Position numbers and translations under genes: made by a program. A stretch of 64,000 nucleotides of DNA from assembly GCA_003342895.1 (NCBI GenBank), contig PTFA01000396.1, positions 59,584-123,583 of the forward strand. Direction: 5' to 3'. This document shows positions 22,005 through 34,262 of the stretch, in pieces. Below the pieces are notes generated by a model. The model had not been told where the DNA came from. It saw only the letters and a list, made by a program, of their open reading frames with translations, and did no database searches. Position 1 is the stretch's first letter. Each line of letters opens with the position of its first letter. The stretch is from Casuarius casuarius. Its lineage: Eukaryota; Chordata; Aves; Casuariiformes; Casuariidae.

Positions 22005-22195
22005 GCTGCAGGACATTGGGGATGCCAGGAGTTTGCATGGTCTTGGGGGACAAATTCATGGAGGGTTGCCAAATACATGGACACTGCTGGCTTAGTAAGT
22101 CACTGAGCTGCAAGCGGGTAGAAGCTGGGAGACTTAGGTATCTGCTTTAACCCCATGTTGACACTGGATATTGGGCTAGAAGGACCTGTATAACC
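22005..22195 (+). mobile_element. Old CR1 3'-tail fragment
   Basis: GATGCCAGGAGTTTGCATGG, then GACAAATTCATGGAGG and finally GGATATTGGGCTAGAAGGAC with an ATGG-like ending match the tail order of an older amniote CR1 lineage in + orientation. It is diverged and 5'-truncated. Confidence 0.7.
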
Positions 22196-22282
22196 ATCCT
22201 AGTGGTTACAAGCAAAAGTTGTAACCTAACCATTAACCATCATTATCTCTAGATCCTGCAGCTACACCCTTGCATGCAAAAA

Positions 22283-22319
22283 TGCTGGTGCACAGCAAAA
22301 GTGCTGGTGCACAGCAAAG
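22283..22319. repeat. Two-copy 19-bp tandem duplication
   Basis: TGCTGGTGCACAGCAAAAG is followed directly by a near-identical copy lacking one A. Each contains the palindrome GTGCAC. Confidence 0.85.
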
Positions 22320-25300
22320 TCACTCCCCGCACCCCTGTATCCTGAGTTCTGGGCGTGCAGCCCCAGAAAGAGGCATTCCCAGAGAGCTTGTCAGTGTGTT
22401 GGGTTAATGTTTATCCCAAGCTCTAGCTTCTCTTCCAGTGGTGAGGGGGAAGGACAGAGCCGAATGACCAGGCATTGGCAAGGAGGGGGTGGACAACCCC
22501 CTGCAGCAGAAGCTGTCCCACAGGCTGAGCTTTTCCTCACTCAGTGCCAACCTGTTGCCCCCCATGGCAGGCTTATTTAAAGCCCTGTGCTGGCTCTCTG
22601 CCCCATCACCTCGCTTCAGGGAGATGCCGGCCTTTGAGCCAAAGCTGTCTGCCTGTTTCTAAGGTGTTAAGAGCTCCTTTGCAGAACATTAGCTCTGTTT
22701 TGCCTAGGGAAATTTCAGGTGCAAAAAGGCCAACTGCTTTCCCAGGGTTCTCTAGGGCTGAGGCAATTTAATCCCCTCCACAGAGTTCAACCAGAGGCTG
22801 TGGGCCACGCTTGAAAATAGAAGTGTGAGAATACCCCCGTACACTTTCTGCTCAGGCTTAGCAGCTCTTCAAAGAGGAAAACAGCGCACCACATTAGTAA
22901 GTGGAAGACAAGATACCGCTACCTGTAGCAAGCACATCTGGAGTGGGGGATCCCCTATCCCACTGCAGCCAGGTGCTCACTTCAGGCACCCAGTCCAGCA
23001 GCAGTGAGAAAAAGTCCCGGTTTCTTGCTCTTATTAACCAATGGCTTCCTGCCAGGTGCAAAACCTGGCTTTGAGACTCCAGTTTGTGAATCAATATCTG
23101 CTCTGGTTTTAAGCTTAATTTTTGTAATACAAACCTCGTTGGCATATTCTGGTGCCAAGCTGGCAGGAAGCTTGGAGACTTTGGGCAAAATACAAGTTAA
23201 CATAGCAACACAGAGGACTCCCAGTAAAATTAAATTTCAAAGTCTGTTGAGAAAAAATAATACCAGGCCCAACATCAGAGTCCTCTGTTTAAAGCAATAT
23301 TTTAATTTTTCTTTAAAGTGATTCTATTAGCACAAAAGTATTGTTTGTGGTAACACCTTGAGAGGAGGAAAAATTCCAAAAGGGAATTAAAACCAACTGT
23401 CATTTTTTGCTTTAGCTTCCAATAATTTAACATTTTTCAGCATGATGAAAACCCTTGCACATGAAGGGAGAATGCCAATGCCATAAACTCTGAAAAGACT
23501 TCCAATTTTGACCCTGTTATCACAACAGCATTTTAAGTGTTTCTAAAGCTGGTTGGTGTTGAGTGGCTCCAGCTTCTGCCCTACCCCTTACCTCCTGCCA
23601 CTGTACATGTTACAGCAATCTTGAACTTTGCAGGGCTGGAAATGGCAAAAGTAGGGACATTCTTATTAAATGTGATACTAATTGGGTATAACTAAATAGA
23701 GGCTTCCTCCATGTGGCAGTCTAATCTGACCCTAGCCAGCCTTTGGGAGGTGCATGTATACTACTACTAGAAGTGACCCAAGAAGGGCTCCATCCAAACC
23801 GACCACAGCCAGGCACATCAGGCCCCTTCTCCTCAGCAGGCTGCGATCATGCACTGTACGGCGCTTGTTGCAGCAGCTTCTCTTCAGCGCAGATGTACCA
23901 GGCCATGAGCTGCTATATCACAGCCTCAGACTACGCCTATTTGAGGATATTGCCTCTGCAAACTGGCCATGCCCACAGGACCTGGCATCCTCTGGTTACA
24001 GGAGGCATCACCAAGCAGAAAGTGTTTTTTCTTCTATCTCTTCATCTTCTTCTGCAACCGAGCTCTGCAAGCCAGGACTCTGCTCCATGGGAACTGCACC
24101 CAGCTACATAAGGGGTGCTTTATGCTGTAGCTGTATGGACACCATGAACATGACTACACTGATGTAGCTCCTGCAATGCAGAGCAGCCACAATGGTTTCC
24201 AGCTCTGTTCTTTGTGGCTGCCTGCAGCAGGCTGTATTGCCATGTGTCATTTATAGCTAGCAATGGACCAACAGTGGTGCTTTTTCATGTTTTTGTCAAG
24301 CTCCCCTTCATGATGAGCTCTGCTGGCTGTGGTGGTACTCTTTCATTCCTTGTCATTAATTTTGGACAATCTGGAGGAAGATGTCTAACAATCACATTAC
24401 CTTGCTTTTGGCCTGATTTCTGGTACTTAGGGATGTGAGGCAGGAGAGAGCTCCAGGGCACATTGCTCCAAATTTTGCTTCTGGATTGCAACAGAAAGAG
24501 CGAACAACAGCATTTTCTTGGAGCTGCTGGAGGCTCTTCACAGAGCACAACAAGTGCTGTGTGAGGGTGCTCTGTGGATGGGCTAGTCGTGCGGTCAAAT
24601 CAGGCTAGGAGAGTTGTGCGGGGGAACAGTACCCCAGGGTCACCTCGAAGGGTTTTTTGTTCCAAGCCAGCTCCATGGGCAGAGGCTGCCCGCAGCAGTT
24701 GCTCAGGCAGGCCCTTGCTGTTGGATCATCAGCCGAGCAGTCCCAGGAAAGGAAAGCCAAAGAGCAGGATCCATCCCAGTTGCCAGGGACCCCAGTGCAG
24801 ACACCAGGGTCTCAGCCATCCAGACTTACAGACTACAAAGGGTAATGGGCAGCAGTTCACTTTGTTCCAGGGTCGACATCTAAAAAAGGTCTGGGAAACA
24901 GCACTTTTGCACACCTATTTCTCTGTAATTACTCCTCTGGAAAATCCTCATGACTGGCAGAGCCGGAGATAACTACAACGGACAGGGCTACAGTCAGGAG
25001 GAAGGTGTCCCACCCAGAACCCCAAGCAAAGACATCTTTGTCCTCCTGCCAGTCCTGAGGTGCAATCTTGCACAGCTAAATCAGGCTGACATAGCCCAGA
25101 GTGTGTGAATGGAAGCACTGGTGATGATGTGTATGTACCTCTTCACCTGACGAGTCCTGTATTTCTCCTGTGGTGAAGACAGGAGCACATGCTGGTGAGG
25201 ATGCAAAGATGTTCCAGATGTCTTCCCTGTATCTAGGGCAAGCCCAATACAGCTGCTGCATGAGCACCACAGCTTGGTGTCAGCAGCTGGCTTGTTTCTT

Positions 25301-26604
25301 GCGCTCCATCCATGGGCAGTGCTTCTCAACAGCTCTTTCTCTGCTTGACTCCCTCAGTCTCTGGGACTGTAACAGCCTGGAAGCTGGCAGCAAGCATGGA
25401 GATCGCTCTTGGGGGCCGATGGTTACTTCTGAAATTCTGCTTAACTCCCTCGACAGATTAGGTGGGATTGCTCTTCCTCCCCCAAAGGACTTCAGCTGCC
25501 TGGAGGCACTAAGTGGGCTCCCATCTTGGCACAGCAGAATCAGAGTAGAGGCACCTTAACTGCAGCATCTCACCTGCGGAGGACACCCAACCTCACAGTC
25601 TCGTCATGCTCCCTGGTGCAGCCTGGAACCGCCAGTGCTGCCCATCGACGAGGGGCACTAAGGTGTGGAGAAAAGCCAGCTCTCTCTGAGGCTCCGTTCA
25701 GACAGGAGCAGTGATGTTGGCTGGCTGGGTAACCTGGCCAAATAAATCTCCTTGCCCTTTTGACTGATCTTGGGCATTGCCATCTACCTGCCCTGTTCCT
25801 CATCCAGGGTGCTAGGGGGGCTTCTGGTGTGCCAGGGAAGCAGCTAATCCCAGAGGGCGTGTGAATTTTGCAAGCACGAGAAGGCCTCTGGAGCCGTTTG
25901 GCATGCAGGCCTGCAGATTTAGGCTCACACGGGCCAGCGCATCCTCATCTGCTAAGGACTGCAGAGCACGCCAGCGGCTGCTAGCTAAGCTGGCGCACTG
26001 ATACAGGTCACGCAGGTGCGCGCAGTGCTCAGGGTGCAGCACACGGCAGCGCGCAGTACCCTTAAGATACAGAAACAGGCCGGGGCGTCCGCGGCGGCTG
26101 CGTGAGCTACGGCAGGGTCTTGGGGCAGCGCGCCACGCAGATGATGGCAGAGTCCTCAGACGTCAGGATGAGCTCCAGGGAAAACACACCCAACCCCTCC
26201 AGCGCACGGCCAGGCACAGTCCAGTGGGACCTACCTGTTGCGGTCGCAGCGTTAGGGGCCGTGCACGCCCACCGCAGAGGCCGGGCAGGGTCGGAGGGCC
26301 CGGGGAGAGGAGAAGCGCGCGAGCGTTTCGCCTTAGCCGCGATCGGAGCCCCCATCCCCGCAAAAAGCAGGAGAGCAAACACCCCGCTCTGCGCGGCGGA
26401 CGGTGGCAGCCCCTCCCGGGGAGACCCGCTCCGGGCGGGGGTCGCGCTGGAAGGCAGCTCCGCAGCTCTGCCGCACGCTCTGCAGCGGGACGAGCTGCAA
26501 AAGCGCCGCCGGTGCCTCCCGGTCCGCGCTGCCCGCGGGGAGGTGGGGCCGTGTCGCGACTGTCGCGGCTGTCGGGGCGTGGCGGGGCGGTCCGGGGCGG
26601 GGCC

Positions 26605-26666
26605 GGCGCGGCTCCGCTGTGCTCGCCCCGAGCGCCGCCGGCCGGGCGCGCCGACCCGCCGCCGAG
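26605..26666 (+). other. Putative non-coding first exon (inferred CORO2A 5' UTR)
   Basis: The right edge is the donor CCGCCGAG|GTAGGT at 26,667, a good match to consensus in the core of the CpG island just after the GC boxes. The left edge is a guess, since no TATA box or initiator fixes it. No ATG lies in the segment, in keeping with a 5' UTR exon. Human CORO2A, as I recall, begins with non-coding exons and a long first intron. Confidence 0.35.
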
Positions 26667-26712
26667 GTAGGTAGGAGGCGCGGGGGCGCCGGCCGCGCTG
26701 CCCCCGCCCGCG

Positions 26713-26843
26713 ACACGCGTGGGAGGGACACGCGTGGGGCCGGCGGGCGCTTTGCGGCGGGGCGCCTGCCGCGGCCGGCTTGGGGAGAGCCGGTGTGGCG
26801 GGGATGGGGGGGGACACGCGTGGGGAGCCGGGACACGCGTGGG
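26713..26843. promoter_or_regulatory. Four copies of ACACGCGTGGG just inside the putative first intron
   Basis: Exact copies start at 26,713, 26,728, 26,814 and 26,833. Each holds the palindrome CACGCGTG, with GCGTG on both strands (the hypoxia-response core RCGTG), followed by GG, resembling part of an EGR site (GCGTGGGCG). Function is inferred only from the clustering. Confidence 0.6.
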
Positions 26844-29800
26844 GCGGCGGGGACGGCGCTAGCCCCGCCGAGGAGGGCAGCAGCCGTCCCGCCCTGCGTG
26901 GGGAAGGGGAAAGCTCACCCACGCCCCCCCCGGCACACGGCCCAAGGCTGGCTGCTTTTCCTCTGCGAGCGGTCCAGCCTGGCACCGCTGTCGGGGCGGG
27001 GATGTCTGGCCGGCGGAGGCACCTCTCCGGGGCACGGCAGGCAGACCGCCCCTCCCGCCGTCCCGGCAAGGCCCCGCTTGCCCGGTCCCCGGACCGTGCG
27101 CCGGGCAGGCGAGCAGCAGGCAGGCCGGGATGCGGGAGCCTCCGCAGGGCCCCACCCTGCTTTGTGCGGGCAGGGTGAGGCTTTGCACGGAGACGGAGGT
27201 CTTCGCTTCGCCCCCATGCCCTCGCGCCAAGCCCCGTGCGGACCTTCTGCTTTCCCCAGAGGAGGAGAGGAGGCGTTAACCCTTCCGCAGCTTTTGAACC
27301 TGCAGCTGTCAGGGAAACACTGCCCTGGAAAGCTGGAGGGCTCCAGCCATCCCTCTGAGACAGAGACGTGCCTTAGCGCGGGTGGGAGCGATGCGGGAGG
27401 GAAGCATCCTGTGCTCTGCTCCCTCAGTCGTCCAGGCACGTATGGGAGCTTTCCCTGTTGTGGCAGGATGTAGCTGATGGTTAGAGTAATACCTGTTTCC
27501 CTGGGGCAGGGGGTATCGTTTGTGCCCTTCCCTGGGCAGGAATTTCGCTTTCCAGCTACATCATGTTATAGGACTTTTCCTGTAGGTAACTGCAGGGTGA
27601 TCTTTTATGCGGAGTGTTACAGATGGAAATACAGCCCTTGACTGGAGCTCACTGGTTTCTGGGGCATCTGCTTAGAGTTGTTTTCAACTCAGAGGTGCAT
27701 AGCAGATGCCCAGAGCAGCATGGATTCATGCTGGCTCGAGACAGCTTGGAGTCAGCATCATGCTGCCTCCCCGGAAAGCCTGTACTTCTTCCTGTCAGCC
27801 CTGATTGCTGGTTCAACAAGTGGCACAGTTTAGCATTTGCGTAACTTTGCTTATGATACAGAGAAAAACATAATGCATGTGTGGAGAGGGATGGAGGAGT
27901 GATTACGCTTGACCCCCTTGTGCCGGAGCCGTGGGGACTTTGGCTCCTTGATGCCAAAGCAGGTGGCATCTTGCGCAGACCATGGTGACAGCCACCTAAG
28001 GGACACCCGGGCCATGTTCTCTGGCAGTGGGGTACCCTGCTAGCAGGCAAGCCCTTGAGGGGGTTTGACCTTCAGCAGCACGGCTTTGGAGCATTGCTTC
28101 TTCCTGTGCGCCTGGCTTTGACCCTGCGTCTCTGGGGCTAAGGCAGGTTGTTGTGAAGGGGTGTGCAATGAGTGTGGCACTTTACAGAGAAGTTCCTGAC
28201 AGCCTGGGAAAGCCAGCCGTATGCAGAGCCTTGCAGAGTGCTCCGTGTCGTCGTTCGCCCTGCAGGGAGTGGTGCCCTCCCTGCCTAGCTCTGGAGCATG
28301 GCAAAACAGCCTTGCAGCATCCCAGCCGTTCCCGATCCTCCTCTCCCTTGCGTTTCCTAACGAGGCACCGTGCTTGCTGCAATCCCTATAAAATTTGCCT
28401 GGACAGGCTCAACCTCTTCTGGCCTCCTGGGTGCTCGAGAGAAATGAACTCTACGCAGAAACTGCGGAACCCTGGAGAGGAGCTGGATGTTGGTTGCCTT
28501 TTAAGCTTCAAACCGCAGGCTGCCTGCTGGGCTAACAAAGGACCGGCCTGTGCATCCCGCTCCCTTTGTTCTCCCACCCGCTGTGCCCTCTCTGGAGAGC
28601 TCTGATCCTCGCGGTGTGATCAGAGGCAGGGGATGACTGAAGGAGACGCGCAGGCAGTTCCTGTTTGGGTGTTAGCATCTCGGGGAACTCCAGAGCAACG
28701 CTTCCAGCGGCAGGGCGATTGCTTCCTCAGGACGGGGAAGGAGAGGGGAGGCAGGGCCCTCTGTGCTGCCGGCTGCATCACGCTGCCTCGCAAACCAGCC
28801 GGGAACGAGGCTTTTCTCACTTCAGACCCCTGGACCGGACTGATTGCTGGTCATGTGGATGTAGCAGCTTGATTGCCTGTCGCCAGTTCAGTAATGTGAT
28901 TTCAGGGTGTCCGGAGATGTGCTGGGTTTCTCGCTATCTGCGCCGCTGGCTAGTTTCTGCCTGTCTCTCAAATGTGTTTATCTGTCCCCTGTGACCAGAT
29001 TTCTTGGAGCAAATTTCAATAGGTGGATAATATTTTCAACCTCTCTGCGTCTGTTAAGTCTTTTAGTAGCTGGACGATAAGTGGATTTTGGGGCGCCTGC
29101 CTCCGTGGTGTGTTTCTGGGGGTTTTCCAGAGAGGCTGTTCCTGGGCGGGTCGGCACTGGGCAGGCTGTGCTGTTTTCTGGAGCTGGTTTCGTCCCTGTG
29201 TGAGTGGCATGTTTTACTTGTCTGTGGGGTATCTGGGGTGCTGGATGCCTGGATGCTGCGTGTACTTCTTGGTTGTCCGAGCACTGGGGGCCTGCATTTA
29301 GCATTAAGCGGGTCTATATGCTGCGAGCGGCAGGTGCCCAGGCAGCATGGAGCTTTTAGTGTTAAAATGCGTTAGTGAGAGACCTGAAGGCTTTGTGTAA
29401 ATCCCCAGAAGCAGAGGTGATGTTTCTGCAGGGAGGTACAGCTGGCTTAGGGGCAAACTAGGGTAGGTTTTGTGCTCTGTGTGATGTTGCAGACTCCTCA
29501 TATGTTGTGGTCCTCTGATGTTTTTTATATTCCTCGGTCCACATCGACTATGGAGGCATGATGCCGCCATCCCACCCTGATTTCAACAGCAGGGATTTTA
29601 CTGGGGGGACTGTTGGAGGGTGGGCTGTGAAACAACGCTTCTGTGAAGAAACTGGGGGAAGGAGGCTGTCCCAGAACAGGCAGTTCCCTGCCCGCTGCTG
29701 TGCACCCGTGCGCGGGAACCCCAGCACCATCCTGATGATTAATGGCCAGACCCACTCCTCCGCTCTCGGAGGTAACCCCTCTCCAAGGAAGTTTGCTTGA

Positions 29801-32754
29801 ACTGTTTGCTTCAAAGAAACCCCCCCCACCTTATCGGAGTATTCATGTCTGCCATTAATAAACAGTAGCAGCGTTTCTGGGCAATAAAATTAGTACCCAA
29901 TACCACCGTTGACCAGTGGGTATGCTGGGGGAGCTGGTGAACTGCTAAGGCCAGCTGCGCTAAACTCCTGTTGGGACCTAGCAGGGGCTGCAGGGCCGTC
30001 CCTTGGGAGGCTGGACAGGGGCTGCTCTTCGAAGCAGCAGGCGCGAGCTGCCTCCCGATGCAAAACAGCGCAACAGACAGTCTGGTCTCCTGCTCCCACG
30101 ACGAGAGCACATGGTGGCACCACAGCAGAGTGAGCTGTTTCGCATGCAATAGTTACCTGGCTTCTCTCCTGCCGAGTACACATTAAGCTGCCCGGGCTGC
30201 AGAGAGCTGATTGAGGCAAGCAGCCTGCAGCACGTAGCAATTACACCGACGCACCTTCTGCCTCTTTGCAGAAGAAACAGGAAAGACCTTTAGAGCCTCC
30301 AGGCAGCTGGATGGGCTGAGGGGGTGTGACACACACAGGGTTATTCTGGCTTGCCAGGAGAAGCCAAACTGGCCTAGTATTTCCAGGGATTTCCCCTCTG
30401 CGGTGCTACAGGCTGGCCAGCAATTCCCCATTCTGAAAACAGAGCCTGCAGCGCTGTGTTAGGGTAATGCTGCTGCTGCTTACTATTTCCAAAGCACTTT
30501 GAAATTCATGAATGGGATTTTCCAGCCCTCAGCCAAGTCAAGCTCCTCGTGGAGCTGGGAGACGTGCAGCCACCCACAGCAGCAGCGCTGATAACGCACG
30601 GCTCCGACCCCATTCTCCCTTTCCCTGTTTGCCTGCTCCCTGCTTCGTTTCACACGGTTTCACATTTTCCAGAGCAGCGCCCACAGGTTGGCATCCCCCT
30701 GCCTCTCTCTTTGGGGCGTTTCTCTGGGTTCTGGTTTGTGCAAAGGTCTTTTTTCCCCAGTCTAGTGAGTCGGTGAGCTCTTTATCACTGCCCGGGAAAC
30801 ACAGACGCTCCGACCTGCAGAGGGGATGTACAGTGCATGGACGGCCGCACTGCCTCTTTCTGGGTGTGGGATAAAGTCGCAGAGGAAAATGATAAGGAAG
30901 AAAAAAGAAGCAGAAACTCATCTTTGTGGTATTTTTATGACTGAGGTTGAGACAAAGTCCATGGAAACTGATTAGATAATTTTCAGGAAAGCAGGAGAGG
31001 CCAAACTCCACCATATTCTTCCTGCAGCTTTGGGAGCTGTGCTTAAACAGGACAGGAGGCAACTCTAAAGGAGAGCTCCTCCTGGGAAAAAGAGGATCGA
31101 CGAGGCTGTCCAGGTCACGATTACACTAGCGAAACCAAATACGAGACCAGGCCTCGTGACTCCAGCTTGCGCTGGAAGTGGAGAAGTGACAGGCAGAGAT
31201 AAGGCGCCGGCGGGAGTGGGCTGGGCTCTGCAACCTCATCTCTCCCGGGAGCCGCCCGCCTTGCTGCAGCTTAGCCTGGGGGGATTCAGCCAGGAAGCCC
31301 TTGTACGTAGCCCGTTTTTCGCCTCTGCCAAAAGGACCCCGAATCGGTGCTTCTCCTGAATACCGCCCGGTGTCATTGTCACGCGGGCGATCTGCGCTGT
31401 CACGCTGAGTCCAGCAGCTGCTTTTTCACCCTTCTCAGTAGCACAGCACCTCTTTTCCCATAAAATATTCGTGGGGTTTTCCTTTTCAGACCGCCAAAGG
31501 TTTGGGTCTGCAGCTGCTGTTCAGCTGTCAGCCACCCTCCACATGGTTGTTTGTGAGGCTCCGACTGTCAGACACAGGTCCTGAATTATTAAAATAAAGC
31601 TGGATCCTTCAATTATTTAAAGCAGTGTTTCACGTTGTTGGCCATGAGCTAGGTTATGCAAATCTTGGGGAAAATATAAAATATGTAGCCACAGAAAAGC
31701 GTAGCTACCGTTTGGCCTGACCTGTCAGCTCAGCTGCAGTGCTTCTTTCTAAGGAACCCCATAAAGAAGTTACTGGGAACTCTGGTAACGTGAAAGATGC
31801 CAGGAAAGACCAATCTTCCTTTTCATCCTTTAGTTTCATGCATTGGATCTGGTCCCTAAAAGCAGCTTGTGCTGGGAACAAGATTGAAGGATAATAGGCA
31901 CGGAAATCCCAGACAGCTCTGCAATTGCAGTAGACAAATAGAAGAAGTCAAAGATTGCCTCGCTAACATCCACGTAAATGTAATTAGTTTCCATTATTTT
32001 TTCTCTCTGCTATTTTCTGTAATGTAATTTGAATACCAAAATACACATGCAGAGGAAGGAAAACAAAATCTGAGGAGCGTTGCTCCAAGGTCCTGCTCTC
32101 ATAACATTCATCTCCTCCTACATGTGGAGGCACTCTACCTTTCGGTAAGGGAGGATCAGAGTCTTTGTGCTGACCACTCCCGCCTGTGGTCACGGCTACA
32201 TAGCTCATTTTTCTGTTCAGATTTACTAAGGTCTTAGTTTCAGCAACTGGTGCCTGAAGTCTTAATTGAAAAGATTAATTTTGCCAATGATAGCCTAGCA
32301 TCCAACGGCTTCCACAGAAACCGGTAGGAACTAGGTGCCTCACTTTTTAAAAAACCACAGCACTTGTTTAAAGGCTTTGCTAGGGACTGAAGGGCTTAAC
32401 TTTATGGTCCCTTTTATCTATTTGAGATTTGTGTGTCCCCCCTTCCATGCCAAACATTAAGGGCCTACACAAGAGCTATGGCTGTGATGCACCCCGTCAG
32501 GCGAAGAAATTCTTGAAGCAAGCAAATCCATCCTGACATCTCATGAGTAAAAGCTCAGGTTTTCATCTTTCCTGGTGTCCAGGTTGTTTTACTGTGACCT
32601 TTGTTCCTGTGGAGTTGAAAAGATTGGAAACCTGTTGTGTCTTCTTAGATAGCAGCTCTTTAGTTTGGTTGACAAAGCTGACCAAGATCCAATAAATGTA
32701 AGCAGAAGTTACTGCCTGGTAAAATAATGAGGTGGTTGTGTTTTTAGCAGCATG

Positions 32755-32875
32755 GAGGAACAATCACTGGAACAGCTTTCCAGGATGGTGGTGGCTACCT
32801 CATTGCTAGAAACTTTAAAATCAAACAGGATGGTTTCCTAAATTATGTCATCCAGAGCAGAGACCAATGTTTTCT
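32755..32875 (+). mobile_element. Very old CR1/L3-like tail fragment
   Basis: CTGGAACAGCTTTCCAGGAT, GGTGGTGGCTACCTCATTGC, TAGAAACTTTAAAATCAAAC and GGATGGTTTCCTAAATTATG follow the order of an ancient CR1/L3 tail in + orientation. Divergence is high. Confidence 0.5.
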
Positions 32876-33394
32876 GGAAGTAGATGATGTCCCTCAGCTT
32901 GCCCTTAGCCAAATGGCACCTGCCTGGAGTCCTGCAGAGATTTCTTTCCCAGGTAGGATACAGAACGTTATCACTTGCGTAGCTGGCCCCTTCACTGCGG
33001 TAGAGCATACCCTCTCCAAGTTCCTAGCATGTTCTGCCTGGCTTTGTCTTTAGGGACCCAAGGTGGGTCCATCTTCCCAGAAGGACAGCTACCTTTGTCT
33101 CCTGGTCTTGGAGGGATGACACTTTGAGGGCAGGAATCCTCTGAGCTGCTTTGGACATCTCCTCTGAGAGGAGATGGACTCTACTGACTGTGTTGGCTGA
33201 AGATCCTCTGACCAGGAGGCGATGTTAAATGGTTAGTCCTCGTAGAGGTAGCGCGCTATGTAGGACAGATACCCTCCTGCGCGGCTGGTGTGTGTTGGCT
33301 GCTGAGGCCACAGATATTAACTAGACAGAGGCTCAGCAGGACAGTTCACTTGACTGTGCATCTCCCTCTGTGGACATTTTCATAAGTGACATGG

Positions 33395-33508
33395 AAAAGG
33401 CCCTGAGCAGCCTGATCGAACTTCGAAGCTGGCCCTGCTTTGAGCAGCAGGCTTGGCTAGAGGCCCTCTCAGGCTCCCCTCCGCTAAATTTGACTGTGAT
33501 TCTCTGAC
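33395..33508 (+). mobile_element. CR1 3'-tail fragment
   Basis: TGAGCAGCCTGATCGAACTT, GAAGCTGGCCCTGCTTTGAG, CAGCAGGCTTGGCTAGA and the end TGACTGTGATTCTCTGA match the CR1 3' terminus in + orientation. The last bases correspond to the usual (ATTCTGTG)-type tail. Confidence 0.8.
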
Positions 33509-34164
33509 AACAATGTAAGTGAAAGCCTGATAATGCTATCAGGAAACAAAGTTTCAAGGAGTTAAACCAAGACAACCCATAGCTAAAGTCTACCTGGAAT
33601 CTTAGGCCCCATCTCCCATTTTTCTTTCTTGGTTTATTGCTGAGCCTTAGACTTGAATGAATGGCAACAAACTTCTGTCACAGCACACATCTGCTTTGCA
33701 GGTCCACTCCATCACGTAGGATGCCCTTGAGAATATTGTGGTCATCCTGGAGGTTTCAAAGCATACTTCAGTAAACCTCTCGCTGTTTTCTTAGGGAATC
33801 TCTTACTGTTGTGAACTTGGTTTTGGTGCTCAGCCCACCGTGAGGCTGTTAGTGGAACAGAATTTCTTGAGCTTAATTGAGAGCAGATCTTTTTGATTAG
33901 TCAAGAAGAAGCTGAAATCACAATTTCTCTCTTTGCTTACATCTGATTTTAAGAAACCAGTGAAACTGAAGTCTTATTTTATGTAAGGTTTTGTTTTTTC
34001 CAGAAGAGTATCCAGCGTCCCACCTGTTCTTCCCTGACAGCATGACTTGCAACATGAACTTTTCCATGGCTTCATGACAGCTTGTATCTTACATATTAAA
34101 AAGTATAGCAGTGTTTATGCTCTTGTTCCTGCCTGTCTTGCAGGTCAAGCTCTGTTGTGGGTGT

Positions 34165-34262
34165 TTGTAAGGATGCAGGTAAAGTGTGGAACTCATTGAT
34201 GCAGGACATCAAGGATGAGATGAATCTGCGGGCAAAAAGTCCGTTAGGGACTTCTGGCTAAA
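34165..34262 (+). mobile_element. Possible old CR1 tail fragment
   Basis: GTGGAACTCATTGATGCAGG followed by ACATCAAGGATG resembles the CR1 tail phrase 'ggaactcattgccacaggat'. The similarity is short and could be chance. Confidence 0.35.

Larger units (their letters stand above)
21180..26035. other. Intergenic stretch without a recognisable gene
   Basis: This is the gap between the TBC1D2 3' end and the next CpG island. I recognise only a CR1 tail at 22,005-22,195 and a 19-bp duplication at 22,283-22,319. Open frames up to about 137 codons (for example around 23,743-24,167 and 24,574-24,972) overlap one another in different frames. They lack splice sites or motifs that I can tie to a protein family. 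Confidence 0.6.
26040..27240. promoter_or_regulatory. CpG island, probable promoter of the next + strand gene (inferred CORO2A)
   Basis: About 1.2 kb of very GC-rich, CpG-dense sequence, by far the strongest island in the window. GC boxes (GGGGCGTGGC, GGCGGGGCGG, CCGGGGCGGGGCC) cluster at 26,574-26,604, with no TATA box. A consensus donor lies ~65 bases further on. Placed 5 kb after TBC1D2, it fits the promoter of CORO2A, which follows TBC1D2 in the same orientation in mammals as I recall. A bidirectional or unrelated promoter is possible. The long open frames across the island on both strands arise from low stop-codon frequency. Confidence 0.8.

Noticed and set aside
26107..27069. Open frame of 320 codons on the - strand across the CpG island
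   Set aside because: Composition is Arg/Pro/Ala-rich with no domain, and equally long frames exist on the + strand here (26,403-27,473). GC-rich DNA has few stop codons, so these are chance.
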